From Nitrosomonas communis (lineage in GTDB: Bacteria; Pseudomonadota; Gammaproteobacteria; Burkholderiales; Nitrosomonadaceae): a stretch of DNA of 64,000 bases. The DNA lies in contig NZ_FOUB01000017.1 in assembly GCF_900114745.1 (NCBI RefSeq), forward strand, positions 1-64,000, in the 5' to 3' direction. Position 1 is the stretch's first letter; each line of letters begins with the position of its first letter. The translations under genes and the position numbers were made by a program. The notes under the pieces were generated by a model, which saw only the letters and a list, made by a program, of their open reading frames with translations, searched no databases and was not told the origin of the DNA. This document shows positions 47,488 to 57,895 of this stretch, one piece after another.

Positions 47488-49479
47488 TCACGATAACAAC
47501 GTCAGCGCGCGTGCAGTCACGTTTTCTACGTTGAATCCGAACTCTCGCATGACGATTTCGCCTGGAGCTGATGCACCAAACCTGTTCACGCTGAGGATAT
47601 CTCCAGAATCGCCGACGTATTTGCGCCAGCCAAGAGGTGCAGCCGCTTCCACTGCAAGCTTAGGTATTCCGAGCATCAGGATACTTTCTCGATACTCACG
47701 CTGTTGTGCATCAAACAATTCCCAAGATGGCATCGAAACTACACGCGATTGCACATTCTTCGCAATCAACATTTCGCGAGCTTGCAAGAGGAGAGAAACT
47801 TCAGAGCCTGTTCCAATCAGGATCAAATCCGGCCGCGCCGCCTGCGCTTCCGCAAGAATGTAGGCGCCACGTTGCACACCGGATATAATGGGATAGCGGC
47901 TTGGATCGAGAACAGGCAGCTTTTGACGGCTCAGTACCAGCGCTACGGGGCCGCGATGAGATACGGCAACTTGCCAGCATACACGCGTCTCGTTAGCATC
48001 AGCCGGACGCATAACGATGAGGCCTGGAATAGCACGAAGGCTGGCTAACTGCTCGACAGGCTGATGCGTAGGACCATCCTCCCCAAGACCAATACTGTCA
48101 TGCGTAAAAATGAATATGGAATGAGTCTGCATCAGCGCAGCCAAGCGTATAGGCGGACGCATGTAATCAGAAAAAATCAAAAACGTCGCACCGTATGGCA
48201 GGATTGCGCCATGAAGCGCCATGCCATTGACGATCGCACCCATTGCATGCTCGCGAACACCGAAGTGGATATTACGACCGCAAAACTGATCGAAGCCAAA
48301 GTCGCTATAACCCATTAGCGTGGTCTTCGTGGAGGGACTGAGATCCGCCGCCCCCCCGATCAATACCGGTAACTTTTCCGCAAGGACATTCATAACCTTA
48401 CCGGAAGCGTCTCGCGTAGCAATTTGGCCCTCTTTAGTCGAAAAAAAAGGAAGATCCTCATCCCAACCACTGGGAAGTTCCTGATGCAACAAGCGACGCA
48501 AGGTAGCCGCCAGATCCGGATGTTCTCTTTGATAAGCGTCGAGCATCTCGTTCCATTCCTTCTCCCAGTGAGCACCATTTGTTAGTGCTGCCTGAAAATG
48601 CACTTGTGTTTCTTCAGGAATATAGAATTCCGGCTCCAAGGGCCATCCAAGATTTTTCTTTGTTGCCTTCAATGCTTCTTCACCAAGCGGCTCGCCGTGA
48701 GCACTGGCGGTATCTTGCTTTGGGCTTCCACAACCGATATGTGTTCGAATCAAAAGCAGGGAGGGTCGAGATAATTCGCTGCGAGCAATTTTGATAGCGT
48801 GTTCGATGGCATCAATATCGTTGCCATTAGCAACCGGCAGCACATGCCATCCATATCCCTCGAAGCGGCGCTGAACACTCTCGGTAAATGCCAGATCTGT
48901 GTCACCCTCAATAGAAATATGGTTGTTGTCGTACAGATAAATTAGTTTGCCGAGACCTAAGGTTCCTGCCAGCGAAGCCGCTTCGGAGGAAATACCTTCC
49001 ATCAGGTCTCCATCCGATACGATGGCATAAGTGTAGTGATCAACAAGTGGAAAACCTGGACGATTGAAACAACTGCTCAAATGTCGTTCTGCGAAAGCCA
49101 TTCCTATTCCCATGGCGAATCCTTGCCCTAGCGGACCTGTTGTCGCTTCTACTCCTGGGGTCTTGCCATATTCCGGATGTCCCGGCGTCTTCGATCCCCA
49201 CTGCCTAAAACGCTTCAGGTCATCGAGCGAGAGGTCGTATCCTGTCATGTGCAAGAGCGCATAAAGTAAGGCGCAGCCGTGCCCGGCCGACAACAAGAAG
49301 CGATCACGGTTTAACCATGAAGGATTTCTTGGGTTATGCCTCAGAAAACGTGTCCACAGAACGTAAGCCATGGGCGCTGCACCTAACGGAAGCCCGGGGT
49401 GACCAGAATGCGCGCGCTCAACGGCATCGACAGCGAGAAAACGCAGCGTATTGATGCAAAGTTCATCTAGAGAATTCAC
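47488..49479 (-). CDS. tkt: Transketolase
   Basis: A GTG start at 49479 with AGGGAGG five bases upstream gives 663 residues, the usual transketolase length; the longer reading from 49530 adds 17 atypical residues and was not chosen. Visible signatures are [39 protein letters not shown], ThDP/Mg site [19 protein letters not shown] with [30 protein letters not shown], and the pyrimidine-domain Glu in [11 protein letters not shown]. It transfers two-carbon ketol units in the pentose phosphate and Calvin cycles, essential for a CO2-fixing nitrifier. No other Calvin genes are adjacent. Confidence 0.95.
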   Translation of the reverse strand: MNSLDELCINTLRFLAVDAVERAHSGHPGLPLGAAPMAYVLWTRFLRHNPRNPSWLNRDRFLLSAGHGCALLYALLHMTGYDLSLDDLKRFRQWGSKTPGHPEYGKTPGVEATTGPLGQGFAMGIGMAFAERHLSSCFNRPGFPLVDHYTYAIVSDGDLMEGISSEAASLAGTLGLGKLIYLYDNNHISIEGDTDLAFTESVQRRFEGYGWHVLPVANGNDIDAIEHAIKIARSELSRPSLLLIRTHIGCGSPKQDTASAHGEPLGEEALKATKKNLGWPLEPEFYIPEETQVHFQAALTNGAHWEKEWNEMLDAYQREHPDLAATLRRLLHQELPSGWDEDLPFFSTKEGQIATRDASGKVMNVLAEKLPVLIGGAADLSPSTKTTLMGYSDFGFDQFCGRNIHFGVREHAMGAIVNGMALHGAILPYGATFLIFSDYMRPPIRLAALMQTHSIFIFTHDSIGLGEDGPTHQPVEQLASLRAIPGLIVMRPADANETRVCWQVAVSHRGPVALVLSRQKLPVLDPSRYPIISGVQRGAYILAEAQAARPDLILIGTGSEVSLLLQAREMLIAKNVQSRVVSMPSWELFDAQQREYRESILMLGIPKLAVEAAAPLGWRKYVGDSGDILSVNRFGASAPGEIVMREFGFNVENVTARALTLLS

Positions 49480-49718
49480 ACAACCTCCCTCGTGGAAATT
49501 TTGTGACAATTCGGGCGAGCATAGCCACACAGATGATGCTCACGTCAACACCTACTCCAGTTTTGACATTCTGATGCCAAGCGGCAACAACTTAAGGCAT
49601 GCGCTAGATGTCCGACCTTATCATGCCCACTGATTAAGGTAAGCCTTCAATCACATCCCACCGAGAATAACGACGCACGGCTTTAAAATATTGCCAAAAC
49701 TGATGACTACAAATCTCA

Positions 49719-49819
49719 TTCCGATTCCAAATCAAAAATGACGCGAAGGCAAGCCGCAGACAGTATACATAACACGGCAAGGTGAAGCCGACAAAGTCAG
49801 TTTTGATTTAGAAATGAAA
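49719..49819. repeat. Miniature element family 1, copy 10
   Basis: This is a 101-bp copy, TTCCGATTCCAAATC to GATTTAGAAATGAAA, flanked by TCA on both sides (49716-49718, 49820-49822). It is the copy that proves the duplication consensus is TNA rather than TTA/TAA. Confidence 0.94.
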
Positions 49820-50119
49820 TCAGGCATGAGTGGTTCGCAATGTATAGCTAAACCAGTTAGAAATGATTCAAAGAGTATTCTCATTGTCTTATCGAACACA
49901 AATGGGAGCAGGCCAAAGCACTGCTTAAACAACAAAACTAAACCATCGATATGTTTTTCAAATCCTAAACATTCTGAATCATTCTTAACTGGTTAGACTA
50001 TACAAGAAAAATTAGCGTCTTTTTATTGAGCCCTATTACTTCAATAGATTATCGAGATAAACGGGTTAAGAAAATACGTGCGAATACGTAGGAATAAAAA
50101 AGAGCTGCTTTTGGCGCGC
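49820..50119. other. Spacer between miniature element and M18 peptidase
   Basis: A 60-codon plus-strand frame (49814-49996) has no motif or ribosome binding site. Nothing else was recognised. Confidence 0.45.
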
Positions 50120-51424
50120 TCAATCAATAAAAAACCGTTTCAGCACCCTGATCATATACTCATGATCCTGCACACCGGCGCTTTCGCGGATGCTATGCAT
50201 CGCCCACATTGGACAACCTACATCAACACTGCGTATGCCGAGCTTTGCCGAGGTAATGGGCCCGATCGTGCTGCCACAGGGTAGATCTGAACGGTGCGAG
50301 TAGCGTTGATAAGGAATACCCGCTTCCTCGCACCACTGGATGAAGCGTGCAATGGAGATACTTTCAGAGCTGTAGCGGCGGTTCGCATTGGATTTGATCA
50401 CCGGACCTTTGTTGACGAACACTTTATGGTCCGCATCGTAGGCCGCGGGGAAGTTGGGGTGATAGGCGTGTGCCATGTCCGCACTGATCAAAAAGCTCTG
50501 AGCCAGCGCACGTGCAGTGTCCTCACGATCCGGAGATGTGGCGATGCTAATCCGCTGCAATACATCAGCTAAAAAGCTGCCAGCAGCACCCACATGGCTT
50601 TCACTGCCGATTTCTTCATGATCGAAAAATGCGCAGACCAGCGTACTCTCGGCATGATTCAGCACACTATCATCAAGCAAAGCTTGCAGACCGGCATGGC
50701 AGGAAGCCAGATTATCGATCTGACTGTTGGCGTAAAATTCGTGATTTGCACCCCAGAACGTGCCTTTTTGGGTATCGTACACCGCCAGATCCCACGACAA
50801 TATTTGGGAAGCGCTGATGTCTGCCGCCTGTGCCAGTAACGTTAGGAAATAAGTCTGCGGCAACTGGTCACTGGCCAATTGCGCGAACAACAGCGGCAAT
50901 TCATTCTGTTTATGGAGCTTTAAACCATCTTCATTGACGCCCCGGTTCATGTGTATCGCCAAATTCGGCAAACGCAACAGCGGTTGTTCGAAGCGCACCA
51001 GCTTATGCGCGAGGCGCCCTTGCTCATCGGCATAGCTGATCCGCCCAGCCAAACTCAAATCCCGATCGGTAAAGGTCGCGAGGATGGGTCCGCCATAAGT
51101 TTCGACACCGAGCCGCGCGATGCCATCACTCGCCGTGGCAACATTCGGTCTAATCCGTAACCCCGGCGAGTCGGTATGTGCTCCGATAATCTTGAAACCC
51201 GCGTCGGCAGGGGTTTTGCGTCCCAGCACGAACAGGACAATCGAGGAATCGTCGCGCACTACATAATAGCACCCACCCGCTTGCAATGCCCATTTGGCAG
51301 TTTCATCGAGTCGGACAAACTGAAATGCCTTGATCGCCGTTTCGATCGAGGCAACCCCATGCCAGGGACTCGGGCTGTTGTCGATGAAATCCAGTAAATG
51401 CTGCGCGCGCTGCTTAACTGCCAT
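50120..51424 (-). CDS. apeB: M18-family aminopeptidase (aspartyl aminopeptidase type)
   Basis: This 434-residue cytoplasmic zinc peptidase has the motifs of the M18 family in order: metal-ligand HTDSPGLRIRPN (about residue 80), GVNEDGLKLHKQNELPLLFA, NSQIDNLASCHAGLQALLDD (bridging Asp), FFDHEEIGSESHVGAAGS (catalytic Glu pair), ISADMAHAYHPNFP (metal Asp) and TIGPITSAKLGIRSVDVGCP then AMHSIRE (final His). It removes N-terminal acidic or neutral residues from peptides. It is a single-gene unit, with RelA 450 bp upstream. Confidence 0.93.
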   Translation of the reverse strand: MAVKQRAQHLLDFIDNSPSPWHGVASIETAIKAFQFVRLDETAKWALQAGGCYYVVRDDSSIVLFVLGRKTPADAGFKIIGAHTDSPGLRIRPNVATASDGIARLGVETYGGPILATFTDRDLSLAGRISYADEQGRLAHKLVRFEQPLLRLPNLAIHMNRGVNEDGLKLHKQNELPLLFAQLASDQLPQTYFLTLLAQAADISASQILSWDLAVYDTQKGTFWGANHEFYANSQIDNLASCHAGLQALLDDSVLNHAESTLVCAFFDHEEIGSESHVGAAGSFLADVLQRISIATSPDREDTARALAQSFLISADMAHAYHPNFPAAYDADHKVFVNKGPVIKSNANRRYSSESISIARFIQWCEEAGIPYQRYSHRSDLPCGSTIGPITSAKLGIRSVDVGCPMWAMHSIRESAGVQDHEYMIRVLKRFFID

Positions 51425-51874
51425 AATTTATATTTATATTCAGATATTTATAGTAAAGACAATACCTTTTAACTATACGTAAAGCCAGATATTTAGTCAA
51501 ACACGCTGCTGAGCAATCAAAGAATTTGTTTTATGGGGTATTAAAAATGCTAACAACGAGAGGTATTTTTGCCTTTCAGACACAGAATACGCAATAAGGA
51601 AGCTCTGAAATGGAAAGAGCAAGGAACAAGGGAAATGATTTAAAAATACGACGAGTTTAAAAATTTGCAGACTTTTCCAGACATGCAGCGCGTTAAAGAA
51701 TGCGCCTTATTCCAAATCCTAATAGAAAAGTAAATAATTTATATATTAATATAATTTATTTACAGATAGTTACATTATCTTTAATTGCTGTTTATATTAA
51801 AAATTGGAATTACGCGCTATTATTCGGACTGCACCAGGCGGGCTACATTGTAAATGCGCTGAAGAATATATCCC
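51425..51874. other. Spacer between M18 peptidase and relA
   Basis: This is AT-rich with no gene. A plus-strand frame starting at 51700 runs antisense into relA and was discounted. Confidence 0.5.
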
Positions 51875-54106
51875 CTACTCCCGCCGCCGCGCTATTATTA
51901 CGTCAGGCAGTTGCTGAATCAGCGCGAGCAGGCGTTGCAGCTGCTGCAAATTAATGATCTCAAGTGAAAATTGCATCTTTGCAATATTGCTACGGCTTAG
52001 GGTGTTAGCTTTAGTGGCATTAACCTTGGTAGCGTTCACTTTTTCACGTACGAATAGATCGCTGATATCGCGCAGCAAGCCTTGGCGGTCATGGGCTTCT
52101 ACTTCGATATCGACGCTGGTAGCAAAATTTGCGTCAGTACCCCAGTGGGCGTGCAATAGGCGGACATGCCGATCTTCTGGCAAACGAGTAATAAAAGCGC
52201 AGCTTTGACGATGAATGGTCATTCCACGATCGCGCGTCATATAGCCGATGATACCATCCGGCGGCACCGGTGTGCAGCACTTGGCCAGGTTGATGAGCAG
52301 ATTGCCGACGCCCTCGACCACAATGCCTGGCGGCACCTTAGGCGAAGACATGCGCTTGGCAGCCAAGACGGGGAGTGATTCCGCGGACTTGGGCAATGTA
52401 GCTTCTTGAACGGCAAGGGCAATCTGGTGCTCGCTCACATCGCCACGGCCAATAGCGGCAAGCAAATCCTCAAGATGGTTGTAGCGCAGCTTCTGTGCCA
52501 GCTTTTCCTGGTTCATACTGCCGACACCAGCCCTATGCAGTTCACGTTCCAGTTTGGCGCGGCCAACCGCCACATTCTCCTCGAAGTTTTGATGCTTGAA
52601 CCAATAGCGCACTTTGGCACGGGCGCGCGGGCTTTGCAGATAGCCAAGTGCCGGGTTAAGCCAGTCGCGGCTGGGTGTACCCTGCTTGGAAGTGAGAATC
52701 TCCACACGCTGCCCATTGTGTAGACGGGTGTTGAGCGGCACGATTCTGCCGTCCACTTTGGCACCGCGCGTACGGTGACCAAGATCAGTATGCAGCGTGT
52801 AGGCAAAATCGACCGTCGTCGAACCCTTGGGAAGGTCGATCACCTTTCCTTGCGGTGTGAGCACGAATACCTTATCCTGAAAAAGCTCGCTCTTGAATTG
52901 CTCAAGCAGCTCGTCCCCATCGCTCACTTCGTCTTTCCACGCGAGGATCTGACGTAGCCAAGCGATTTTGTCGTCAAATTTGCTATCCGGCTTGCCACCC
53001 TCTTTATAGCGCCAGTGCGCGGCTACGCCCAGCTCAGAGTTGTAATGCATGTCATGAGTACGAATCTGCACCTCGAGCGCCAGGCCGCGTGGGCCGATCA
53101 CCGCAGTGTGCAGTGAGCGGTAGCCGTTGCTCTTGGGGCGCGCGATGTAGTCGTCAAACTCGCCGGGAATCGGTTGCCACAGGTGATGCACCAGCCCCAG
53201 CGCAGCGTAACAGTCCTTAATGTCGTCAACCAGGATACGCACTGCGCGTATGTCATAGAGCTCGCTAAACTTCAGATTTTTTCGCCGCATCTTGTTGATA
53301 ATACTATGGATGTGTTTGGGCCGTCCGTTGACTTCACCTTTGATACTGGCCTGTAGTAGCTCCTGCCTGAGCTGGATAAGTACTTCGTCGATGTACTGCT
53401 CGCGATCCACGCGCCGCTCGTCGAGTAGACGGGCAATTTCCTTATAAAGTTGTGGTTCTAAATAGCGCAGGGCAAGATCTTCCAACTCCCATTTTATTTG
53501 CCATATCCCCAGCCGGTTGGCAAGCGGCGCGAAAATACCGCGCGTCTCATAAGCGATTCGCTGCTGCAACTCGCTGCTGGCACCAGCAAGATAACGCATG
53601 GTCTGCATGCGTTCAGCCAGCTTGATCAGCACTACCCGGATATCTTGCACCATAGCTAGCAGCATTTGGCGCAGGCTCTCGATCTGCTTCGCCTGGTCGA
53701 CTCTGCTGTCTGATGTGTCAAGTTGCTCAATTTCGCTGAATTGGCGGATCTGCTCCATCCGCGAGATACCTTCCACCAGCTTGGCGATATGAGTGCCGAA
53801 TGGGTTTTCTATTTGCGGATACCAATCATCCATATAATCAGGCACCGCGTGCAACAGCGTAGCCGCGGCAGTTTCGGCATCCATGCGCATACCAATAAGA
53901 ATAGAGGCTGCACCTATCGCATGCTTCAACAATGGCGTACCGTTCAGCGTGACTTGTCCCTCATACAACGGAGTAGCCATCGCGCAAGCCCGGCGCAGCA
54001 GCGCAATTTCATCTGGCACAAATTGCGTGGCCAGCTTATTCAGCCAGGCTTCGGTGTCAGTATAATCTGCAGCTGAAGGAAGAGATAGGCTATGTGTTAA
54101 AACCAT
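51875..54106 (-). CDS. relA: RelA (p)ppGpp synthetase
   Basis: This 743-residue long RSH protein has the pseudo-hydrolase region LLHAVPDY at about residue 85, which replaces the HD-x-x-ED of SpoT, so hydrolase activity should be absent. The synthetase domain follows (PKHIHSIINKMRRKNLKFSE, YDIRAVRILVDDIKDCYAAL, IARPKSNGYRSLHTAV, VQIRTHDMHY). Then TGS (VFVLTPQGKVIDLPKGSTTV), helical and zinc-finger regions (INLAKCCTPVPPDGIIGYMT), and a C-terminal ACT domain with a small in-frame KVNATKVNATKANT repeat near 700. It makes (p)ppGpp on uncharged-tRNA ribosomes. Confidence 0.95.
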   Translation of the reverse strand: MVLTHSLSLPSAADYTDTEAWLNKLATQFVPDEIALLRRACAMATPLYEGQVTLNGTPLLKHAIGAASILIGMRMDAETAAATLLHAVPDYMDDWYPQIENPFGTHIAKLVEGISRMEQIRQFSEIEQLDTSDSRVDQAKQIESLRQMLLAMVQDIRVVLIKLAERMQTMRYLAGASSELQQRIAYETRGIFAPLANRLGIWQIKWELEDLALRYLEPQLYKEIARLLDERRVDREQYIDEVLIQLRQELLQASIKGEVNGRPKHIHSIINKMRRKNLKFSELYDIRAVRILVDDIKDCYAALGLVHHLWQPIPGEFDDYIARPKSNGYRSLHTAVIGPRGLALEVQIRTHDMHYNSELGVAAHWRYKEGGKPDSKFDDKIAWLRQILAWKDEVSDGDELLEQFKSELFQDKVFVLTPQGKVIDLPKGSTTVDFAYTLHTDLGHRTRGAKVDGRIVPLNTRLHNGQRVEILTSKQGTPSRDWLNPALGYLQSPRARAKVRYWFKHQNFEENVAVGRAKLERELHRAGVGSMNQEKLAQKLRYNHLEDLLAAIGRGDVSEHQIALAVQEATLPKSAESLPVLAAKRMSSPKVPPGIVVEGVGNLLINLAKCCTPVPPDGIIGYMTRDRGMTIHRQSCAFITRLPEDRHVRLLHAHWGTDANFATSVDIEVEAHDRQGLLRDISDLFVREKVNATKVNATKANTLSRSNIAKMQFSLEIINLQQLQRLLALIQQLPDVIIARRRE

Positions 54107-54158
54107 AAAACGCTTACTGATCCTCCGATCCGGGGGTTACCTTGAGTGCTTCCTGAAA

Positions 54159-54311
54159 ATGCGCAATCATGCTGCCCGCGATTTGGCCATGCGGCAGGAC
54201 GGCCTTAAAACATATTGGAAAAATAAATTCCCCTTATTATCAGAAATGAGTGCGATAAATGACGAATGGATTGTCGGACATATTAAAGAAGTAATCAAGA
54301 AAAGCACTTAA
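54159..54311 (+). other. Short plus-strand open frame upstream of relA (50 aa)
   Basis: A 50-codon frame starts MRNHAARDLAMRQDGLKTYW and ends IKEVIKKST. There is no clear ribosome binding site and I recognise no family. It could be the C-terminal remnant of a longer gene truncated at its left, or a chance frame. Confidence 0.3.
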
Positions 54312-54442
54312 TTCCAGCACGATCAGCACAAAAAATTACAGAATTAGAAACATTTTTTTCTTTTAGGTTCAAGATGTCCGGAAGAAAGAGTCAACCTTAA
54401 GAAAACAGATAAAAATATCATTTTATGCTTCAATTCTTCTAA

Positions 54443-54542
54443 TTCCATTTCCAAATCAAAACGACGCGAAGGCGAGCCGCAGACAGTATCAGTAATACGG
54501 CAAGGTAAAGCCGACAAAGTCAGCTTTGATTTAGCAATGGAA
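54443..54542. repeat. Miniature element family 1, copy 11
   Basis: This is a 100-bp copy in reverse orientation (TTCCATTTCCAAATCAAAA to TTTGATTTAGCAATGGAA) flanked by TAA at 54440-54442 and 54543-54545. It lies 25 bp beyond the stop of the N-formylglutamate amidohydrolase gene. Confidence 0.94.
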
Positions 54543-54567
54543 TAAGAGACAGTAAGTAATCAATGTT

Positions 54568-55275
54568 TCATCCCACCACATCATGGAGAGTTTCCAGCAC
54601 TAAATGACGCAGCGCCTGCCAGTGCTGTCTACCGTTGGCAGCATGTTTCTGGTTGATTTCCAACTCGATCCCTACATACACTTCCGCTGGAAATTGACGA
54701 CGCAAGTAAGCAGTCAAGCCATCCGCTTTACCAGCATAAGGATAATTGCGTCGAATGATTAAATCGGGTGCCTTTGCTTTGAGACGTGCCTGCCAACGAT
54801 AGCATAAATCACGTTCTCCCAGTCTCGATGGATCATAAAGAAGGCCGATATCGGCATGACGCACCACTTCATCAAGCATAGGCGTGAAACTATGTGAAGA
54901 AATATGAATGACTTGGCCGTCTTTTCTATTTATTACTTCAGCGATAGTTTGCTCGACCTGATTACGATAAGGCAGATAATAACGCGTCAGAATCTCTTGC
55001 CGAATACTAGCCGATATAGATTTGGTCGCAGCGGAAAATAATTGCGGATGGCCAATAGAGCGATTAAGATCTATCAACAAACGACTAGTAGTCGATACAA
55101 ACAAGGAAGCGTTCAATAACTGAGCCAGATCCTTCGCCATGCGCAATGCCCCACGATCATAGCCCCCATGACTATGCAATAAAACCTCAAACCCATGAAA
55201 TAGATGCCGGTACTGAGTTGGGATACGATTACCACCATGTTCACAGCTAATGACAAAATGAGTTGTTGAAGCCAA
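54568..55275 (-). CDS. N-formylglutamate amidohydrolase family protein
   Basis: This 235-residue protein shows the zinc-hydrolase motifs of the FGase family: VISCEHGGNRIPTQYRHLF at the start, SHGGYDRGALRMAKDLA, FVSTTSRLLIDLNRSIGH, IHISSHSFTPMLDEVVRHAD, and VYVGIELEINQKHAANG at the C-terminus. Classical members release formate from N-formyl-glutamate in histidine breakdown, but no hut genes are near. Related proteins occur with surface or modification genes, so the true substrate is open. The coding region begins within a normal spacing of upstream empty sequence. Confidence 0.85.
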   Translation of the reverse strand: MASTTHFVISCEHGGNRIPTQYRHLFHGFEVLLHSHGGYDRGALRMAKDLAQLLNASLFVSTTSRLLIDLNRSIGHPQLFSAATKSISASIRQEILTRYYLPYRNQVEQTIAEVINRKDGQVIHISSHSFTPMLDEVVRHADIGLLYDPSRLGERDLCYRWQARLKAKAPDLIIRRNYPYAGKADGLTAYLRRQFPAEVYVGIELEINQKHAANGRQHWQALRHLVLETLHDVVG

Positions 55276-56223
55276 TTTTACTCCCCAGTCTTGCCTTTAA
55301 CAGATTCCCTGAAATAGTCATTCTTCATCCAAGTAATTACTGAGTTTCGAGTAAAATGGCTGTAATCGTGTTCGGCTAAAATCCTGATTGACTGCTTACA
55401 AAATATGACGTGCCAGGGGGCATTATTCCAAGCTTGTGGTTAATGCCTCTTGCTAGAATTTTATCCTTTGATTTCATATCATTGTTGTTATAAGGTGCTG
55501 CCACATTTCATGTGCGCTGCAGTGTTGTTTGGGGTAAACCCATAAGTCGCAATTATTCCGGCTCGATAATCTTGGGTTGTTCGACATACGAATATAGTTA
55601 TGCAGGATCGTGCCCAGAGGATCCATGCAATTACTTGCTGATCTGTGAGCGATACAGTTAGCTGGCCAAAAAAAGCATGCTCGATATTGTGTATCATGAA
55701 AGCAATAGCCAGATTGGCTTACAGGCACTCCCGCACTTCCAGGGTTGTAATCAATTCGCCAACGAATCAATCGTAGTTATAGAAAATTTCATTAATTTAT
55801 GGTTGATCTTACTGTGTACAGGATTGATGATATTTTTTACAACCTTAGTATGGCAATTCGGGCCAACCTAACCTATATGTGTGGAGATCAGGCAATTACA
55901 CTATGTTATTGCTTGTGCCGTTCGTGACCGCTATAACATCTTTTTTAAGGGTATTGAAGTAAATATATTTTTATAATTAGTCAGTGATCGATAATTATTC
56001 CAGTAACTCTGTTCTCTGCAAAAATGAATCAAAATTAACGAAGCACTAAAAATCTTCCCGAGACTGATTGTGCCAAAAATCAATACTGGACATGCTGGCA
56101 CGCTTGTGAGCGGTTTCCTATTTACTTATGTTGACTTTTGCTGCCTGCATGTCAGATATAAGACACTGATCATGACACATCTGGGGATTTTTTCGTCTCT
56201 GGTTTAAAGGAGGCATACTAACT
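55276..56223. other. 0.95-kb intergenic region, no gene accepted
   Basis: Overlapping short frames on both strands (for example 55474-55770 minus, 55677-55871 plus) have no motif, ribosome binding site or coding character. No repeat or hairpin stood out, so the stretch holds nothing I can support. Confidence 0.5.
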
Positions 56224-57231
56224 TTATCCAATAATGTGCAGATTCGTATAAGCATAAGTTATGCTGGGTTCTCCAATAAATTGGAAATTCTCAACTTCAC
56301 TGATAAATAGATCGGTACCGTTATCAGTATTTGTGATATGAACGCCAAATTTAAGATCTGTGCTATAGAACTTATAATCAACGAAATGGCCTTCCAGGAC
56401 CAGCAGATCTTCACCTTTACCACCTAAAATATTGCCAATTCCGTTTTGCAGGTTAAAGGTGTCATTACCTTGATCACCATAGATCAAGACATCTTGAATA
56501 CCAATGTTAACGCCGCCACCAGTGGCAACCACATTTACAGAATCATCCCCTTTTCCACCGTAGACCACAGCATCTCGAATACCTATATTGACGCCATCAC
56601 CTGTGGCAATGGCATTGACTATGTCATCACCAGATCCTAGACTGAATTCTCCATCTCTTATTCCGATGGTTGTAGCAGTTGCTTGAGCTGTAGCAGCGGC
56701 TACTGCATTTGCCAACGCAGTAGCCTCGCCATTGTTATTTGTTGATGCGAAGGCTAACGCTAAGGATTGTGTAAACGTTTCAGCAACTGCAAAGGCACTA
56801 GCTTCACCAGTTATAATATCCTTTCCTTCGCCAGTGTCAATTTTGCCCAGATTGTTTATTCCCACAACAGTGATATCAGCTATAGCTTGAGCAACGGCCG
56901 TTGCACTACTTATGGCAGTAGCGCTAGCTGTATCATTGGCAATGGCGATCGCTGTAGCCGTGGCAGATGCTACAGCCATAGCACTCGCCCCGCCCGATGC
57001 TATGCCTTTGAGGGCATCCTTCTGCTGGCCAGTTTCAATTATTCCCTGATTCTCATAACCAATGAGTGTAAGTGAACCAGTGCTAAATGACGAAGCAAAG
57101 CCTATAGAGATTGCAGTCCCTTTAGAATCACCTGAGATATTTAAAATTGTTTCAGCAACGGCCTGAGAAGTAGCCTGAACTTTCAGAATCCCTTTTGTTT
57201 CTCCAATAATTACATCTTTTTTAGGTTGCAT
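56224..57231 (-). CDS. RTX-type (GGxGxD) Ala/Thr-rich secreted protein
   Basis: This 335-residue protein has no Sec signal. Residues about 1-200 are built from Ala/Thr/Ile-rich stretches (SATATAIAIANDTASATAIS, ATALANAVAAATAQATATT) separated by short linkers of the form NxGxIDTGxGKDxITGxAxA. Residues about 205-300 contain RTX-like calcium motifs (FSLGSGDDIVN, YGGKGDDSVNV, YGDQGNDTFNL, LGGKGEDLLVL). The C-terminal 50 residues match the end of hemolysin-type repeat proteins (FVDYKFYSTDLKFGV, TDLFISEVENFQFIG), the usual type I secretion region. It may be a calcium-folded adhesin or matrix protein. No ABC transporter is in view. Confidence 0.8.
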   Translation of the reverse strand: MQPKKDVIIGETKGILKVQATSQAVAETILNISGDSKGTAISIGFASSFSTGSLTLIGYENQGIIETGQQKDALKGIASGGASAMAVASATATAIAIANDTASATAISSATAVAQAIADITVVGINNLGKIDTGEGKDIITGEASAFAVAETFTQSLALAFASTNNNGEATALANAVAAATAQATATTIGIRDGEFSLGSGDDIVNAIATGDGVNIGIRDAVVYGGKGDDSVNVVATGGGVNIGIQDVLIYGDQGNDTFNLQNGIGNILGGKGEDLLVLEGHFVDYKFYSTDLKFGVHITNTDNGTDLFISEVENFQFIGEPSITYAYTNLHIIG

Positions 57232-57895
57232 GATTGACCCTTAAAATTAAGATGCTCGGTTTGGGTTTGGTTGTTAAAATAACGTGAGTTCGACATAAAT
57301 CTATATGGCGAAAATCCTTCGCTATAGCTATAGAAACATCCAGAGTTCATCAATATATTTTTAACCTAACCCTTTATTAGATTAAATAAATGTATTTTAT
57401 TATGGTAAATAATAATAGAAAATCAGCAAAAAACTTAATTTTATATAAAGAAAATCTTTAAAATAAAGAAAATCATTAAAACAAACTACCATTTACTAAA
57501 AGTGGGTAAGTTAGAGCAACTTGTGTGCAGACGACTAAAGTCGTCTATCCACCTCAAGCTAAACATGCATGAGTCAACATATTTAAAGTCAAAGTCACCG
57601 TTTGAAGACGGTGGTTTTTACCAAATTTATGAAAATAAAATAAATATCGTTAAGCCACTGCAATTTGGAGTCAAGCATTTGTGGACTAAAAGATACCTGG
57701 TTTTTACGGAGAGTTAGAACAGCCTTTGATGATTTGCTTTACTGCAAATGAATACTCGACATTCAGTAAACAACTGAATATGATATAAAAGATTTACAAA
57801 ATCTATTAAGCTTCCTCATCTTGTTTAGCTAGTCATAATAAATACTGAATGACCTATTGTTTTTTTAGTTTAGCAAAAAAATAGAGGATAATAAT
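57232..57895. other. Intergenic region with IS200/IS605-like palindromes
   Basis: There is no convincing gene; a 71-codon plus-strand frame at 57502-57717 spans the palindromes. AGACGACTAAAGTCGTCT (57529-57546) is a perfect palindrome, and CACCGT-TTGAAG-ACGGTG-GTTTTT (57596-57618) is a terminator-like hairpin. With the text between them (tatccacctcaagc) this resembles an IS200/IS605-type end, without any transposase. Confidence 0.35.

Noticed and set aside
51700-51954. Plus-strand frame of 84 codons beside relA
   Set aside because: It overlaps the relA 3' end antisense and has no motif.
55474-55871. Short frames in the 0.95-kb gap
   Set aside because: Overlapping on both strands, no ribosome binding site or recognisable residues.
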